Source of the DNA: an uncultured SAR116 cluster alpha proteobacterium
GTDB lineage: Bacteria > Pseudomonadota > Alphaproteobacteria > Puniceispirillales > Marisalimonadaceae
Direction of reading: 5' to 3'
Assembly: GCA_902593735.1 (NCBI GenBank)
Contig: CACJJL010000007.1
Location: 17,886-81,885, forward strand
Length of the DNA: 64,000 bases
Shown: positions 16,816 through 27,276 of the stretch, in pieces
How positions within the stretch are numbered: position 1 is the stretch's first letter
Layout: each line of letters opens with the position of its first letter
Program-made: the position numbers and the translations under genes
The notes under the pieces: model-generated
What the model saw: the letters and a program-made list of their open reading frames with translations, nothing else
Database searches by the model: none
What the model was told of the DNA's origin: nothing

Positions 16816-17487
16816 TTAGGAATATATAGTTTTCATTAATTTACTCAACTCAATTGTATCACTTACTAAATAGCTTGCTCCAGCTGAGAATAATAAATCC
16901 CTACTGTTATAACCCCATGTAACTCCTATACTGGTAATACCTGCATTTACTCCTAACCCAATGTCATTGATTGTATCTCCAATCATTACACAACGTTCTT
17001 TTTGCACACCTAAATCATTCATTGCTTTAATTGCCATCTCTGGATTAGGTTTAGGTATATTTTCATCTGTGCTCATTGTTATGTCAAAAATTTTTGATAA
17101 ATTATGTTTTGCCAAACCATTTGTTAATCCGATTCTCGACTTATTAGTTGCAATACCAATTAACCAATTGCTTTCTTTAAGTTCGTTCAATAATTCAATT
17201 AATCCAGGATATAATGGTTCATTTTGTAAACCTAATCTTCCTTGTTCTGCATACCATGATCTATAAGCATCTGAGATTTGTTCTGGTGTTACATTAAAAC
17301 CTGGAGGCATATATTCATCTAAAGCTATTGCGAGTGGCTTACCAATATTTTCTCTAACTTTTTTTGGATCAGGGTCTGGCAATCCACACATTCTAAAAGC
17401 TTCAATAGCACCTTTAACAATCATTATAGCAGAGTCGACTATAGTTCCGTCATAATCAAATAAAGCTAATTTTAGATCTTCTGACAA
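16816..17487 (-). CDS. HAD-family phosphatase (phosphoglycolate phosphatase-like)
   Basis: A 223-aa haloacid dehalogenase-type hydrolase. Motif I is DYDGTIVDS (nucleophile and acid/base Asp), motif II GIATNKS, motif III the Lys in PKPNPEM, and motif IV VMIGDTINDI. The helical cap sits between motifs I and II. It resembles Gph-like phosphatases that lie beside rluC and atp12 in alphaproteobacteria; the real substrate may be another small phosphate ester. It starts 17 bp after rluC, forming a rluC-HAD-atp12 unit. Confidence 0.88.
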   Translation of the reverse strand: MSEDLKLALFDYDGTIVDSAIMIVKGAIEAFRMCGLPDPDPKKVRENIGKPLAIALDEYMPPGFNVTPEQISDAYRSWYAEQGRLGLQNEPLYPGLIELLNELKESNWLIGIATNKSRIGLTNGLAKHNLSKIFDITMSTDENIPKPNPEMAIKAMNDLGVQKERCVMIGDTINDIGLGVNAGITSIGVTWGYNSRDLLFSAGASYLVSDTIELSKLMKTIYS

Positions 17488-17504
17488 TTTACACTCTCCA
17501 AAAA

Positions 17505-18512
17505 TTAAATAAAAATATTATGTAAATTTTTTGGTAATTTTAACCCTAAGAATTTTAAATTTTGCTTAAAATCTTCTGAAACATCTGCTGTAATTATTTC
17601 ACTCTTAGATATTCTAATTGAATAAGCGTGTAATTGTAAATTCTTTATATTATTTGGTATCCATTTAATGTGAGAAAGTTTCTTATGTTCTGGTAAATTT
17701 TGTGGAGATATATAAACTTCTGATAAACCTCTATATTTATTATCCCCAACTATAGGTGCATTTATATATTCTAGATGAACTCTTAATTGATGAGTTCGAC
17801 CTGTTTTCGGATAAAGGGCAACTAAAGCCACACGAGATCCAACCTTATCTACAACTTTATATTCAGTTATAGCTCTTTTACCCATATTTTGATCAACTGA
17901 CATTCTTTGATATTTTTTTGTACCAGATTTTGATAATGGCAAATCAATAGTGCCTACATCAACATTTGGAGACGGAGAAACAATTGCCAAATATGTTTTA
18001 ATTATTTTTTGATATTTAAAAAAAGATGCAAATTTTTTTGCTGCTTTGTTTTCTTTTGCTAGCAACAACAAACCAGATGTATCTTTATCAATTCTGTGGA
18101 TAAGTTTTAGTGAGACGTTATTAGTGGAAATAAATTTTAGCATATCATCAACATGGAACTTTTGCTTGCTACCTCCTTGCACAGCAAGTCCACTAGGTTT
18201 ATTAATTGCTATATATTCATTTGTTTCTTTTATAAATATTTTTTTAAATAAATTTTTATAATACTTTTCATTATATTGACTTATTCTTTTTATTTGATGA
18301 GGTTTCTCAAAACTTATCTTTTGTGAATAGTTTAGTACTTGACCATAAAATACCTTTGTTGATGATTTAGCTTTTTTTCCATCTAACAAAATCATTCCAA
18401 ATCTTAAAAACTTCTCTAAAAGTGATTGGTTTATCTGTCCTAATAATCTTCTAACAGATCTGTCAAGCCTAGTTCCATGTTCTTTTTCAGGTATTTTAAT
18501 ACTTAACATCAT
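17505..18512 (-). CDS. rluC: 23S rRNA pseudouridine synthase, RluC/RluD family
   Basis: A 335-aa enzyme with an N-terminal S4 RNA-binding domain (residues ~12-60: GTRLDRSVRRLLGQINQSLL) and a pseudouridine synthase domain whose catalytic Asp is in HRIDKDTSGLLLLAK, followed by KTGRTHQLRVHLEYINAPIV. RluC modifies U955, U2504 and U2580 in E. coli 23S rRNA; RluC rather than RluD is inferred from the neighbours (HAD phosphatase and atp12). First gene of a minus-strand unit. Confidence 0.88.
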   Translation of the reverse strand: MMLSIKIPEKEHGTRLDRSVRRLLGQINQSLLEKFLRFGMILLDGKKAKSSTKVFYGQVLNYSQKISFEKPHQIKRISQYNEKYYKNLFKKIFIKETNEYIAINKPSGLAVQGGSKQKFHVDDMLKFISTNNVSLKLIHRIDKDTSGLLLLAKENKAAKKFASFFKYQKIIKTYLAIVSPSPNVDVGTIDLPLSKSGTKKYQRMSVDQNMGKRAITEYKVVDKVGSRVALVALYPKTGRTHQLRVHLEYINAPIVGDNKYRGLSEVYISPQNLPEHKKLSHIKWIPNNIKNLQLHAYSIRISKSEIITADVSEDFKQNLKFLGLKLPKNLHNIFI

Positions 18513-18537
18513 GAATTTCTATTTTAGGTAATATTAT

Positions 18538-19392
18538 CTATACTCCAAAAATCCATCCCTCTTTCTTGGATAAATTAGGAACATTCCAATTTTTTTTGTC
18601 AGTTGATAAAAATCTTAATGCCGCTGACGAAATTATTGAATCAGCATCATCTTGATCTGGACCACCAATTATTTGGTTTTTTTTAAGAGGTTGTGAGTTA
18701 AAAAAATCTAATGATTTGTTAATATTTTCTATTGTATAACCAACTTTTTTTTTAGGTTTAATTTTAGAAAGTCTAAAATAATAAGATGGAAAAATTTCAA
18801 CAATAACTGTTTTTGTTGGAAAATTAAGCTCTTCAAAAGGCCAAATTTTTGTTTTGTTTTTTAATAAATTAAGAATTCTCATACCCGCCAGAGTGCCTGT
18901 GCCAACAGCCCCAGGTCCAACACAGTTAAAAGTAGGACTTGGAGAAAGTATTTTTTTTTTAGCTATTATTTCCGTATATCTTCTTCTACTGGAAAAATGT
19001 GAACCTTTAAGTTTTGGTGAATTAAAAAATTTACCATAAGTTTTATTTATCCAGATCTCTCCACCATAAAAATTTTTACTACTTAAATTAATAATATCTA
19101 TTAACTCCCACAATTTTTCTACATGAAAAGGACTATCTTTTAAACCTGGAAAATAAGAAAATTTGTCGTAAAACGGATATGAAAATGCAAAATCAAATCC
19201 AATAAGATTTCTTTGCTTCTTTATTTCTTCGTTAAGCCACTTTATTAGTGATGATCTTGTCCAGTACATTTCAGAAGATTTAACTATTTGTGGTACCTCA
19301 TTTCCAATTTGACACGAAGCCACGCTGATACCCTTTTGAAAATTATTTTTGTCGCCAGACCAATCTATTCCTATAAATTTATCAAAATACAT
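18538..19392 (-). CDS. DUF429-like protein, predicted RNase H-fold
   Basis: A 284-aa soluble protein. It opens with FIGIDWSGDKN, the first strand and Asp of an RNase H-like fold, followed by IGFDFAFSYPF and, near the end, GGPDQDDADSIISSAALRFL, in which the acidic residues could complete the metal site. This matches DUF429-type predicted nucleases. The function is not known to me. It is directly downstream of the terminator of the ribosomal cluster and probably has its own promoter; rluC begins 25 bp further on. Confidence 0.6.
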   Translation of the reverse strand: MYFDKFIGIDWSGDKNNFQKGISVASCQIGNEVPQIVKSSEMYWTRSSLIKWLNEEIKKQRNLIGFDFAFSYPFYDKFSYFPGLKDSPFHVEKLWELIDIINLSSKNFYGGEIWINKTYGKFFNSPKLKGSHFSSRRRYTEIIAKKKILSPSPTFNCVGPGAVGTGTLAGMRILNLLKNKTKIWPFEELNFPTKTVIVEIFPSYYFRLSKIKPKKKVGYTIENINKSLDFFNSQPLKKNQIIGGPDQDDADSIISSAALRFLSTDKKNWNVPNLSKKEGWIFGV

Positions 19393-19403
19393 TTTTTACT
19401 CAT

Positions 19404-19433
19404 AAAAAAACCGTTCGCTATATTGAACGGTTT
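19404..19433 (-). terminator. Intrinsic terminator closing the ribosomal protein block
   Basis: On the minus strand, shortly after rplQ, AACCGTTC and GAACGGTT form an 8-bp perfect stem with an 8-base loop, followed by seven T. It marks the end of the alpha operon and separates it from the DUF429-like gene, whose ATG follows 12 bases later. Confidence 0.85.
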
Positions 19434-19454
19434 TAAATTTATTTAGTTTGAAAA

Positions 19455-19895
19455 TTATCCTGCAACAGCTTCTTGAGTCTCATCTTCATTGTTATTGTTC
19501 TTTTGAACAGGACCACTATCTTTACCTCTAGCATTTTCATCTCTATCAACTAATTCAATAACAGCCATTGGTGCACAATCGCCATATCTGTAACCAGCTT
19601 TTAAAACTCGTGAATAGCCACCCTTTCTTTCTGCATACCTGGATGCGAGTGTGCTAAATAATTTTGACACGATTGAGTAATCCCTTAATTGAGAAAATGC
19701 TTGTCGTCTTGCATGCAAGTTTCCCTTTTTTCCAAGAGAAATTAATTTATCAATTATTGGTTTCATAGTTTTAGCTTTAGGTAATGTCGTTATTATCTGC
19801 TCATGCTTAATGATGGCCTGAGCCATGTTTTTGAACAAGGCTTTTCTGTGAGAAGAGGTTCTGTTAAGTTTTTTTCCTTTTATTCTGTGTTTCAT
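19455..19895 (-). CDS. rplQ: 50S ribosomal protein L17
   Basis: L17 (146 aa) binds 23S rRNA near the tunnel exit. The N-terminal [18 protein letters not shown] and [15 protein letters not shown] are diagnostic. The C-terminus carries a non-conserved acidic, Asn-rich tail ([12 protein letters not shown]). It is the last gene of the alpha operon, 27 bp after rpoA, followed by a strong terminator. Confidence 0.97.
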   Translation of the reverse strand: MKHRIKGKKLNRTSSHRKALFKNMAQAIIKHEQIITTLPKAKTMKPIIDKLISLGKKGNLHARRQAFSQLRDYSIVSKLFSTLASRYAERKGGYSRVLKAGYRYGDCAPMAVIELVDRDENARGKDSGPVQKNNNNEDETQEAVAG

Positions 19896-19922
19896 AAAAT
19901 TCTCCTAAACTTTTTTATTGAA

Positions 19923-20939
19923 TTAGAATGGTTCTTCTATTCTTTTTACTAATTCTTCAATATTTTCTGGAGGCCAATTTTCAACATCCATGCCTAGTTC
20001 TAGGCCCATTACTTTTAACACTTCCCTAATTTCATTAAGACTTTTTCTACCAAAATTAGGAGTACGTAACATTTCAGGTTCTGACCTTTGTACTAAATCT
20101 CCAATATATACTATGTTGTCATTTTTTAAACAATTCGCTGACCTAACTGATAACTCTAGTTCATCTACTTTTCTTAAAAGATTCTTATTAAATGGAAGAT
20201 CTTCTAAAACTTCCGGTGTTTCCTCTTCCTCTGGTTCTTCAAAGTTTATAAAGTTACTAAGTTGATCTTGCATTATTCTAGCTGAAAATGCCACAGCGTC
20301 TTCAGGAGTGACAGAACCATCAGTTGTAACGATTAATGATAATTTATCGTAATCCGTTTGTTGACCTACTCGTGCGTTATCAACATTATAAGAGACTTGA
20401 ACTACTGGGCTGTAAATTGCATCAATCGGAATTACACCAATGGCTACATCATCTTTTCTGTTAATTGATGAAGAAACATACCCTTTTCCATTTTCAACAG
20501 TAAACTCTGCAGCAAATTTAGCACCTTTATCTAGTGTACAAATTTCATGATCTTTATTCATAATTTCAATCTCAGGCGGACACTCTATCATGCCTGCGGT
20601 TACAGTAACTGGGCCTTCAACATTTAATTGGATTTTTTTTATACCATCATAATCCATTCTTACTTTTATACCTTTAACATTTAATATAATATCAGTAAGG
20701 TCTTCTCTTACACCTGGAATGGATGAGAATTCGTGCAACACTCCTTGAACTTGAATTGAGGTTATAGCTGAACCTTGAAGAGATGAAAGTAATATTCGTC
20801 TAAGTGCATTTCCGATAGTGACACCGTAGCCCCTTTCGAGAGGTTCTGCAATTATTGTAGAGGTGTTTTTAAGTTTATCCTCCTCTTTAACTTCAAGTTT
20901 AGAAGGTTTTATTATTTCTTTCCAATTCTTTTCAATCAT
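19923..20939 (-). CDS. rpoA: RNA polymerase alpha subunit
   Basis: The 338-aa alpha subunit starts RNA polymerase assembly and contacts activators and UP elements. The N-terminal dimerisation domain has [20 protein letters not shown]; the linker is acidic ([11 protein letters not shown]); the C-terminal domain has [13 protein letters not shown] and [13 protein letters not shown], with the Arg and Asn used to contact DNA. Length is usual. It lies between rpsK and rplQ as in most bacteria. Confidence 0.98.
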   Translation of the reverse strand: MIEKNWKEIIKPSKLEVKEEDKLKNTSTIIAEPLERGYGVTIGNALRRILLSSLQGSAITSIQVQGVLHEFSSIPGVREDLTDIILNVKGIKVRMDYDGIKKIQLNVEGPVTVTAGMIECPPEIEIMNKDHEICTLDKGAKFAAEFTVENGKGYVSSSINRKDDVAIGVIPIDAIYSPVVQVSYNVDNARVGQQTDYDKLSLIVTTDGSVTPEDAVAFSARIMQDQLSNFINFEEPEEEETPEVLEDLPFNKNLLRKVDELELSVRSANCLKNDNIVYIGDLVQRSEPEMLRTPNFGRKSLNEIREVLKVMGLELGMDVENWPPENIEELVKRIEEPF

Positions 20940-20992
20940 GATTACTCTCTATAATAAATTGTTAAGTTATAAACTTGTCTTAATTTGTTAAC

Positions 20993-21388
20993 TTAGACTC
21001 TTCTACGCTTTTTTGGTCTGCATCCATTATGAGGAATAGGTGTAACATCTCTTATAGAATTAACCTGAAAGCCAATTGTTTGTAGAGCTCTAAGAGCTGA
21101 TTCTCTTCCTGATCCAGGCCCTTGCACTTGTATATCAACTGTTTTTACACCGTGTTCAGATGCTTTTTTCCCAGCATCCTCAGCTGCAAGCTGAGCAGCA
21201 TAAGGCGTAGACTTCCTTGAGCCTTTGAAACCCATTGTACCAGAAGAAGACCAAGAAATTGCATTACCTTGTATGTCTGTAATAGTTACAACAGTATTAT
21301 TAAAAGATGAATTAACGTGTGCTACAGCATTTGTAACATTCTTTTTTTCTTTGCGACGAACTCTTGTCTGTGTAGGTTGTTTAGCCAT
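20993..21388 (-). CDS. rpsK: 30S ribosomal protein S11
   Basis: S11 (131 aa) sits on the 30S platform near the mRNA exit channel. Diagnostic segments are [29 protein letters not shown] and the C-terminal [13 protein letters not shown]. It lies 23 bp after rpsM and 53 bp before rpoA, where a weak AAGTT/AACTT palindrome is the only visible element. Confidence 0.98.
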   Translation of the reverse strand: MAKQPTQTRVRRKEKKNVTNAVAHVNSSFNNTVVTITDIQGNAISWSSSGTMGFKGSRKSTPYAAQLAAEDAGKKASEHGVKTVDIQVQGPGSGRESALRALQTIGFQVNSIRDVTPIPHNGCRPKKRRRV

Positions 21389-21411
21389 TAATTTGATTCT
21401 CCTTATGAAGA

Positions 21412-21780
21412 TTACTTCTTTTTGCCTGCAATTGCTTTTGCAGGACCTTTTCTAGTTCTTGCATTTGTATGTGTTCTTTGTCCTCTAACTGGAAGATTTT
21501 TTCTATGCCTAAGACCTCTTAAACAACCCAAATCTAAATACCTTTTTATGTCCATAGAGGTTTTTCTTCTTAAGTCACCTTCAACCAGATAATCAGAATC
21601 AATTAAATCTCTAATTTTTGTAAGTTCTTCTTCCGACAAATTATTAACTCTTTTATCCTGAGAAACACCAACTTTATTACAAATGTCTCTAGAACTTGTT
21701 AATCCAATGCCATGAACATAAGTAAGAGCAATATGAACTCTTTTATTAGTTGGTACATTAATACCTGCGATACGTGCCAC
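21412..21780 (-). CDS. rpsM: 30S ribosomal protein S13
   Basis: S13 (122 aa) is in the 30S head and contacts the P-site tRNA and 50S bridge. It shows ARIAGINVP, a helix-two-turn-helix ([14 protein letters not shown]) and the basic tail [16 protein letters not shown]. An AAAGGAG ribosome site precedes the ATG. The 87-bp gap from adk holds an 8-bp palindrome (21809-21832). Confidence 0.98.
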   Translation of the reverse strand: MARIAGINVPTNKRVHIALTYVHGIGLTSSRDICNKVGVSQDKRVNNLSEEELTKIRDLIDSDYLVEGDLRRKTSMDIKRYLDLGCLRGLRHRKNLPVRGQRTHTNARTRKGPAKAIAGKKK

Positions 21781-21808
21781 TAATTTCTCCTTTTTTTCAA
21801 TTTTTTAA

Positions 21809-21832
21809 GATCTATTTGAAACTTAATAGATC
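21809..21832 (-). promoter_or_regulatory. Hairpin between adk and rpsM
   Basis: GATCTATT and AATAGATC make an 8-bp perfect stem with an 8-base loop, about 30 bases before rpsM. No U-run follows, so it is not a standard terminator; it could be an RNA processing or regulatory structure at the spc/alpha junction. Confidence 0.4.
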
Positions 21833-21867
21833 GAGGATTATAATCTTAACAATTTATCAGTCAACTT

Positions 21868-22437
21868 TTATAATTTTAATAATTCTAGAATATCTTTTGT
21901 TACTTTTTCAATATTTTGCATGCCATTTATGGTATTAAGTATTTCACGTTCTTTATAATATTTTAAAACTGGCAATGTGTCTTTTCTATATACAAAAATT
22001 CTGTTTTTTAATATTTCTGTTTTATCATCACCTCTATTATAATTACTCTCTTTAGCTCGTTGAATTATTCTTTCAATCAATAATTCTTCATCAACATTAA
22101 TTTCGATTACTTTATTTATTTTTTTATTTAAGTTTTCTAATATTTCACCCAGATCAACTGCTTGTTTTAATGTTCTAGGAAAACCATCAAGAATAAATCC
22201 TTTTTCACAATCTGATTTACAAATTCTTTTTTCAATCATTGACATTATAATTTCATCTGATACTAAATCCCCAGAGTCCATAATTAATTTTGCTACTTTG
22301 CCTAGATCAGTTCTCGCATTAACTTCTTCTCTTAACATATCCCCAGTTGAAATTTGAACAATTTTAAATTTGTCAACTAATATTTTAGCTTGAGTACCTT
22401 TACCTGCTCCAGGTGGACCAAATAATATTAAGTTCAT
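21868..22437 (-). CDS. adk: Adenylate kinase (short form)
   Basis: Adk converts ATP + AMP to two ADP. The P-loop is GPPGAGKGT at the N-terminus, and LDGFPRTLKQA with the later RAKESNYNRGDDKTE region is typical. The lid is short and lacks zinc-binding cysteines, as in alphaproteobacterial short-form kinases of about 190 aa. The ATG directly follows the secY stop codon, suggesting translational coupling. Confidence 0.96.
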   Translation of the reverse strand: MNLILFGPPGAGKGTQAKILVDKFKIVQISTGDMLREEVNARTDLGKVAKLIMDSGDLVSDEIIMSMIEKRICKSDCEKGFILDGFPRTLKQAVDLGEILENLNKKINKVIEINVDEELLIERIIQRAKESNYNRGDDKTEILKNRIFVYRKDTLPVLKYYKEREILNTINGMQNIEKVTKDILELLKL

Positions 22438-23766
22438 TTAGCGTCTCCCACCTCGTAATCTTGTTTTTTTTATTAAACCTGCATATCTATGAGCAATTAA
22501 ATGAGATTGAGCCTGCGATACTGTATCCATCGAAACTGTAACCACAATTAACAAACTTGTACCACCAAAATAAAATGGTATAGAATATTTTGATATTAAA
22601 ATTTCTGGTAAAATACAAACAGCGGCCAAATAAGTTGCCCCAATAGCTGTAAGTCTTGTTAATACAAAATCTAAATATTCAGCTGTAGGTGGACCAGGTC
22701 TAATACCAGGGACATAACCTCCATTCTTTTTTAAATTATCTGCAGTTTCGTCTGGATTAAATACAATAGCTGTGTAAAAAAACGCAAAAAAGACAATTAA
22801 TCCTATATAAATTGCCAAGTAGAGTGGTTGCCCTCTACCAAAATAAGAATTTATTGTTAAAACCCAATCTGAGCTATTTCCATCTAAACCTGAAAAAGAA
22901 GATAGTGAGGTAGGAAGCAATAACAAAGCTGATGCAAATATTGGAGGTATAACTCCAGGAACATTAATTTTTAATGGTAAATGCGAAGAATCACCAGAAA
23001 ACATTTTATTTCCCATTTGTCTCTTAGGATATTGTACAATTATTTTTCTTTGGGATCGTTCAATAAATACAATAAAAATTATCACCGCAATAGCCAAAAT
23101 GAATATTGCAATAATTAAAAAAGTAGAAATCGACCCTGTTCTACCTTGCTCTAGTATTTGAGCCATAGCTCTAGGTAATTCTGCAACTATACCTGCAAAA
23201 ATTATTAGGGATACTCCATTTCCTATACCTCTAGAAGTAATTTGCTCTCCTAGCCAGAGTAAAAACATTACTGAACCAACTAAAGTAACAACAGTAGTAA
23301 CTTTAAAAAAAACACCAGGATTATTAACTAATTGACCTGATGCTCCTGAGGTTCCTTCTAAGGCTATAGCAAACCCATAGGCCTGAACTGTAGCCAGTAA
23401 TACTGTTAAATATCTTGTATATTGATTTATAGTTTTTCTTCCAGATTCTCCTTCTTTCTTCAATTGTGACATTTGAGGTGAAATTGAAGTCATGAGTTGC
23501 ATTATAATAGAGGCAGAAATGTATGGAAGAATCGTTAATGCAAATATAGTCATTCTTCCTAATGCACCACCCGAAAACATATTAAACATACCCAATACTC
23601 CATTATTGGCATTATTAACGATTTCAGATAATGCAACAGAGTTAATTCCAGGAACAGGTATATAGGTCCCTAATCTATATATAATTAAGGCCCCTAAAGT
23701 AAATAAAATTCTTTGACGCAGTTCAGTAGCTTGTCCTAAAACCCCAAACATACTCTCATTTGCCAT
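22438..23766 (-). CDS. secY: Preprotein translocase subunit SecY
   Basis: SecY (442 aa) forms the protein-conducting channel with SecE and SecG. Ten membrane helices are visible; conserved parts are the N-terminal LRQRILFTLGALIIYRLGTYIPVPG split across helix 1, GIGNGVSLIIFAGIVA, and the cytoplasmic loop GGYVPGIRPGPPTAEYL. It lies between rplO and adk as in the standard spc operon. secE is at the far end of the same gene block (48.9 kb). Confidence 0.98.
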   Translation of the reverse strand: MANESMFGVLGQATELRQRILFTLGALIIYRLGTYIPVPGINSVALSEIVNNANNGVLGMFNMFSGGALGRMTIFALTILPYISASIIMQLMTSISPQMSQLKKEGESGRKTINQYTRYLTVLLATVQAYGFAIALEGTSGASGQLVNNPGVFFKVTTVVTLVGSVMFLLWLGEQITSRGIGNGVSLIIFAGIVAELPRAMAQILEQGRTGSISTFLIIAIFILAIAVIIFIVFIERSQRKIIVQYPKRQMGNKMFSGDSSHLPLKINVPGVIPPIFASALLLLPTSLSSFSGLDGNSSDWVLTINSYFGRGQPLYLAIYIGLIVFFAFFYTAIVFNPDETADNLKKNGGYVPGIRPGPPTAEYLDFVLTRLTAIGATYLAAVCILPEILISKYSIPFYFGGTSLLIVVTVSMDTVSQAQSHLIAHRYAGLIKKTRLRGGRR

Positions 23767-23769
23767 TAA

Positions 23770-24270
23770 TTAAACTCCAGATTGATTATCTTTATTAGGA
23801 ATACTTTTTTTACTTCCAATTATAGTTATAGAACCTCCTACCTTTTCAATACTTTCTCTTGCAGATTTTGAAAGAGAAGATGTTTCAATGTCAATTTTAT
23901 CTATAATTTTTCCATTAGCTAAAAGTTTGATTTTAGATTGATTAGATTTGATTAAACCAAGATCAATGAAGGTTTGAAAACTTATAATTTTTTTTGGATC
24001 AATTTTTTTACTATTAATAAGTGTCTGTATTTTTCCTAAATTTAGTTCGGTATAAATTATCTTATTAGTATTTTTAAAACCTCTTTTTGGTAATCGTCTA
24101 TGAATTGGCATTTGCCCACCCTCAAATCCTTTGATAGAAACACCAGATCTTGCCTTTTGTCCTTTGTGACCCTTTCCAGAAGTCTTACCAGTTCCAGAAC
24201 CAATGCCTCTTCCAATTCTTTTAGGGGATATCGACGAGCCTATATTATCTTTTAATTGGTTTAATTTCAT
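23770..24270 (-). CDS. rplO: 50S ribosomal protein L15
   Basis: L15 (166 aa) is an assembly protein of the 50S subunit. It has the glycine-rich loop KRIGRGIGSGTGKTSGKGHK and GFEGGQMPIHRRLPKRGF. Two consecutive ATGs occur; the second (24270) is better spaced from the GGAG site, though 24273 is possible. The C-terminus (IPNKDNQSGV) is slightly extended. It ends 3 bp before secY. Confidence 0.96.
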   Translation of the reverse strand: MKLNQLKDNIGSSISPKRIGRGIGSGTGKTSGKGHKGQKARSGVSIKGFEGGQMPIHRRLPKRGFKNTNKIIYTELNLGKIQTLINSKKIDPKKIISFQTFIDLGLIKSNQSKIKLLANGKIIDKIDIETSSLSKSARESIEKVGGSITIIGSKKSIPNKDNQSGV

Positions 24271-24299
24271 CATTTTCTCCTATCTAGTAATTTAATTGA

Positions 24300-24482
24300 T
24301 TAATCAACTTTAACTAGATGCTTGACTTTATTTATCATCCCTCTAATTGAAGGGGTGTTTTGTAATTCTTTTTGTCTACCTATTTTGTTAAGGCCTAATC
24401 CTATTAAAGTTTGTCTCTGATAGGATTGTCTTCCTATTGGACTTTTCTTCTGTGTTACAACAATGGTTTTTTTATCTATCAT
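24300..24482 (-). CDS. rpmD: 50S ribosomal protein L30
   Basis: L30 is a 60-aa 50S protein. [22 protein letters not shown] and [18 protein letters not shown] fit the family. It occupies the standard slot between rpsE and rplO. Confidence 0.96.
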   Translation of the reverse strand: MIDKKTIVVTQKKSPIGRQSYQRQTLIGLGLNKIGRQKELQNTPSIRGMINKVKHLVKVD

Positions 24483-24490
24483 TTTTACTC

Positions 24491-25057
24491 CTAACTAACA
24501 GTAGAATTTGTATTTGAAACTGACTTAGGTTGATTTCCGAATATTTCAGCAACCTTTTTACCTCGTTTGTTAGCAACACTTCTTGGAGCATTCATAGATC
24601 TAAAAGCGTCAAAAGTTGCCTTTATCATATTATGTGGGTTTGAAGTACCAATTGATTTTGCTACAACATCTTGAACACCAAGTGTTTCAAAAACAGCTCT
24701 CATAGGTCCACCAGCAATAATGCCAGTTCCAGAGGGAGCTGATCTTAAAACAACTTTACCAGCTCCAAAATGTCCATTCATGTCATGGTGCAGTGTTCTA
24801 CCTTCCTTTAAAGGAACTTTAACCATATTTTTTTTTGCATCGTCAGTTGCTTTTTTTATAGCCTCAGGAACTTCCTTGGCTTTACCAGTTCCAAATCCCA
24901 CCTTCCCTCTTTGATCACCTACAACAACTAATGCAGCAAATCCGAAACGTCTCCCACCCTTAACAACTTTTGCCACTCTATTTATGCCAACGAGTTTGTC
25001 TACCAGGTCAATTTCATCTTTTAAATTTTTTTTATCTTGCTTATCAATTCTTGTCAT
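24491..25057 (-). CDS. rpsE: 30S ribosomal protein S5
   Basis: S5 (188 aa) lines the mRNA entry channel and affects decoding accuracy. The double-stranded-RNA-binding-like N-domain has [19 protein letters not shown], and the C-domain has [19 protein letters not shown]. The C-terminal tail ([14 protein letters not shown]) is not conserved. It is tightly packed between rplR and rpmD. Confidence 0.98.
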   Translation of the reverse strand: MTRIDKQDKKNLKDEIDLVDKLVGINRVAKVVKGGRRFGFAALVVVGDQRGKVGFGTGKAKEVPEAIKKATDDAKKNMVKVPLKEGRTLHHDMNGHFGAGKVVLRSAPSGTGIIAGGPMRAVFETLGVQDVVAKSIGTSNPHNMIKATFDAFRSMNAPRSVANKRGKKVAEIFGNQPKSVSNTNSTVS

Positions 25058-25066
25058 ATAAAACCC

Positions 25067-25429
25067 CTAAAATTTTAAACCAGCTTCTCTAGCTCCATCA
25101 GCTAAATTTTTTACTCTACCATGGAAAATATAACCCCCTCTGTCAAAAACCACGTTTTTAATTCCTTTTTTTAAAGCTTTTTCTGCTACTAACTTACCAA
25201 CTACAGTAGCAACTTCTTTTGTTCCACAATTTTTAAATTTATTTTTTATATTACTTTCAAGACTTGAGGCAGAAGTAAGAGTTATACCTGCCTTATCATC
25301 AATTATCTGACCATAGATATGCTTGCTAGATCTGAATACGGAAAGTCTTAACTTTCCATAAGATTTGTTTTTAAGGCTTTGTCTATTTCTTTTTGTTCTT
25401 TTATCATGTAAATACTTTGAATTAGTCAT
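25067..25429 (-). CDS. rplR: 50S ribosomal protein L18
   Basis: L18 (120 aa) binds 5S rRNA with L5. It shows [18 protein letters not shown] and the C-terminal [20 protein letters not shown]. Standard position between rplF and rpsE. Confidence 0.98.
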   Translation of the reverse strand: MTNSKYLHDKRTKRNRQSLKNKSYGKLRLSVFRSSKHIYGQIIDDKAGITLTSASSLESNIKNKFKNCGTKEVATVVGKLVAEKALKKGIKNVVFDRGGYIFHGRVKNLADGAREAGLKF

Positions 25430-25437
25430 TTCAACCT

Positions 25438-25971
25438 CTATTTCTTTTTACCTTCTTTTCTTAGCACGAATTCATTACTATATCTTATGCCTTTCCCTTT
25501 AAAAGGTTCTGGTGGCCTCTTAGAACGAACCATTGCAGCAAATTCACCAAGTTTTTGTTTGTTAGCACCAGTGATTGTAAATTTGGTATTACCATCCATT
25601 TTAATGGAAAGATCATCAGGTACTTCAATCTCAACAGAATGACTTAGTCCAAGGCTCAAAGACAATTTTTTTCCTTGAAGTGAGCACCTATAACCTACAC
25701 CTATAATCTCCAAATCTTTAGAAAAACCAACATTAACTCCCTGAACAGCGTTATTTATTAGTGCTCTAGTTGTTCCCCACAGTGCTTTAGTACGAGAACT
25801 TTTATCTTTGGGTTCAACTTTTATTACTTTGTTCTCAACTTTTACATTAATTAAATTATTTATGGGCGCACTAAGCTCACCTTTGGCACCTTTTACAAAA
25901 AATTTGTCCTCTTCTTTTCTAACTTCAACGCCATCTGGAATATTAATAATAGCCTGACCTACTCTAGACAT
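25438..25971 (-). CDS. rplF: 50S ribosomal protein L6
   Basis: L6 (177 aa) lies near the factor-binding site of the 50S subunit. Two homologous domains are visible; the C-terminal motif [15 protein letters not shown] is diagnostic. It lies 9 bp after rpsH and 8 bp before rplR. Confidence 0.98.
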   Translation of the reverse strand: MSRVGQAIINIPDGVEVRKEEDKFFVKGAKGELSAPINNLINVKVENKVIKVEPKDKSSRTKALWGTTRALINNAVQGVNVGFSKDLEIIGVGYRCSLQGKKLSLSLGLSHSVEIEVPDDLSIKMDGNTKFTITGANKQKLGEFAAMVRSKRPPEPFKGKGIRYSNEFVLRKEGKKK

Positions 25972-25980
25972 AGTAAACTC

Positions 25981-26379
25981 CTAAAATACTTGACAAAGAA
26001 CTTCACCACCTACGTGAGCAGCTCTGGCTTCATTGTCACTCATTACGCCTCTTGGGGTAGACAATATAGATATACCAAGACCATTATACGTTCTTGGTAA
26101 ATCATTTATGCTTGAATATACCCTTCTACCTGGAGTAGATACTCTTTTAATTTCACTAATTACGGGCTTACCCTCATAGTATTTTAATTCTATTTTGAAT
26201 TCATGAATTCCAGGTCTTTTTTCAACTTTGGAAAAATTACGTATATATCCTTCTCTTTTCAAAACATCTAGAACATTTGCTCTAAACCTAGAGGCAGGAG
26301 CCTCTACTACAGTTTTATTGGATGATTGACCATTCCTTATTCGGGTCAACATATCACCAAGTGTATCACTCATCGACAT
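25981..26379 (-). CDS. rpsH: 30S ribosomal protein S8
   Basis: S8 (132 aa) binds helix 21 of 16S rRNA and in E. coli represses the spc operon through an rplE-leader mimic. It shows [15 protein letters not shown] at the N-terminus and [20 protein letters not shown] at the C-terminus. No S8-binding-like leader was obvious near rplX/rplE here. Confidence 0.98.
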   Translation of the reverse strand: MSMSDTLGDMLTRIRNGQSSNKTVVEAPASRFRANVLDVLKREGYIRNFSKVEKRPGIHEFKIELKYYEGKPVISEIKRVSTPGRRVYSSINDLPRTYNGLGISILSTPRGVMSDNEARAAHVGGEVLCQVF

Positions 26380-26392
26380 AATTAATACCTCT

Positions 26393-26698
26393 CTACCAAC
26401 TTGATTTTACCATTCCTGGAATTTGTCCAGATAATGCCAATTCTCTTAAAGCTATTCGTGACATTTTTACTTTTCTGTAATAACCTCTTGGCCTGCCTGT
26501 TATGAGACAACGATTTCTTAATCGAATTTTTGAACCATTTCTTGGCATTTCAGAAAGCTTCAGCTGGGCTTCAAACCTTTCTTCTATAGGTAAAGACCTA
26601 TTATTACAGATTGCCTTTAAACGATCTCTTCTAGACTTATTTTTTTTAACTTGCTTTTCCTTGTTCAAATTTTTTTGGATAGCACTTTTTTTTGCCAT
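26393..26698 (-). CDS. rpsN: 30S ribosomal protein S14 (zinc-free type)
   Basis: S14 (101 aa) is in the 30S head. This is the long form without CxxC zinc ligands; it has [20 protein letters not shown] and ends [13 protein letters not shown] ([10 protein letters not shown]). It sits between rplE and rpsH as usual. Confidence 0.98.
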   Translation of the reverse strand: MAKKSAIQKNLNKEKQVKKNKSRRDRLKAICNNRSLPIEERFEAQLKLSEMPRNGSKIRLRNRCLITGRPRGYYRKVKMSRIALRELALSGQIPGMVKSSW

Positions 26699-26720
26699 CT
26701 ATGTCTCCTAATTAAAATTA

Positions 26721-27263
26721 TTATAAATTAAATGGAAAGTTAAAACCATTTAACAACTCTTTTGCTTCGTAATCAGATTTTGCAGAAGTAACAAAAATTA
26801 TGTCCATACCTCTTATGGAATCAACATTGTCATATTCAATCTCTGGAAAAACGTATTGTTCTTTCAAGCCAATGGCATAATTTCCATTGCCATCAAAACT
26901 TTTTGGGTTAACCCCTCTAAAATCACGAACCCTAGGTAACGCAATATTCACAAACCTATCAACAAATTCGTACATTTTATTTTTCCTAAGAGTTACTTTT
27001 ACACCAATAGGCATACCCTCCCTTAGTTTAAAGCTTGCATTAGCTTTCTTAGACTTAGTAACGACTGGCCTCTGACCAGTGATAGCGGCCAATTCTTTAA
27101 TTGCAATTTCTATTTTTTTACTATCTTTTACAGCCTCTCCAACGCCCATATTTATAACAACTTTTTGAAGTTTTGGTATTTGAAATACATTTTTATATTT
27201 GAATTTTTCCTTTAACATTGGAGAAATTTCTTCATTGTATTGTTTTTGTAGTCTAACAGTCAT
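26721..27263 (-). CDS. rplE: 50S ribosomal protein L5
   Basis: L5 (180 aa) binds 5S rRNA and contacts the P-site tRNA. It shows [35 protein letters not shown] and [20 protein letters not shown]. The start at 27263 is preferred over the in-frame ATG at 27275, because GGAG (27270-27273) is six bases before it and the family begins close to TVRLQKQY. Confidence 0.97.
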   Translation of the reverse strand: MTVRLQKQYNEEISPMLKEKFKYKNVFQIPKLQKVVINMGVGEAVKDSKKIEIAIKELAAITGQRPVVTKSKKANASFKLREGMPIGVKVTLRKNKMYEFVDRFVNIALPRVRDFRGVNPKSFDGNGNYAIGLKEQYVFPEIEYDNVDSIRGMDIIFVTSAKSDYEAKELLNGFNFPFNL

Positions 27264-27276
27264 TATTAACTCCATG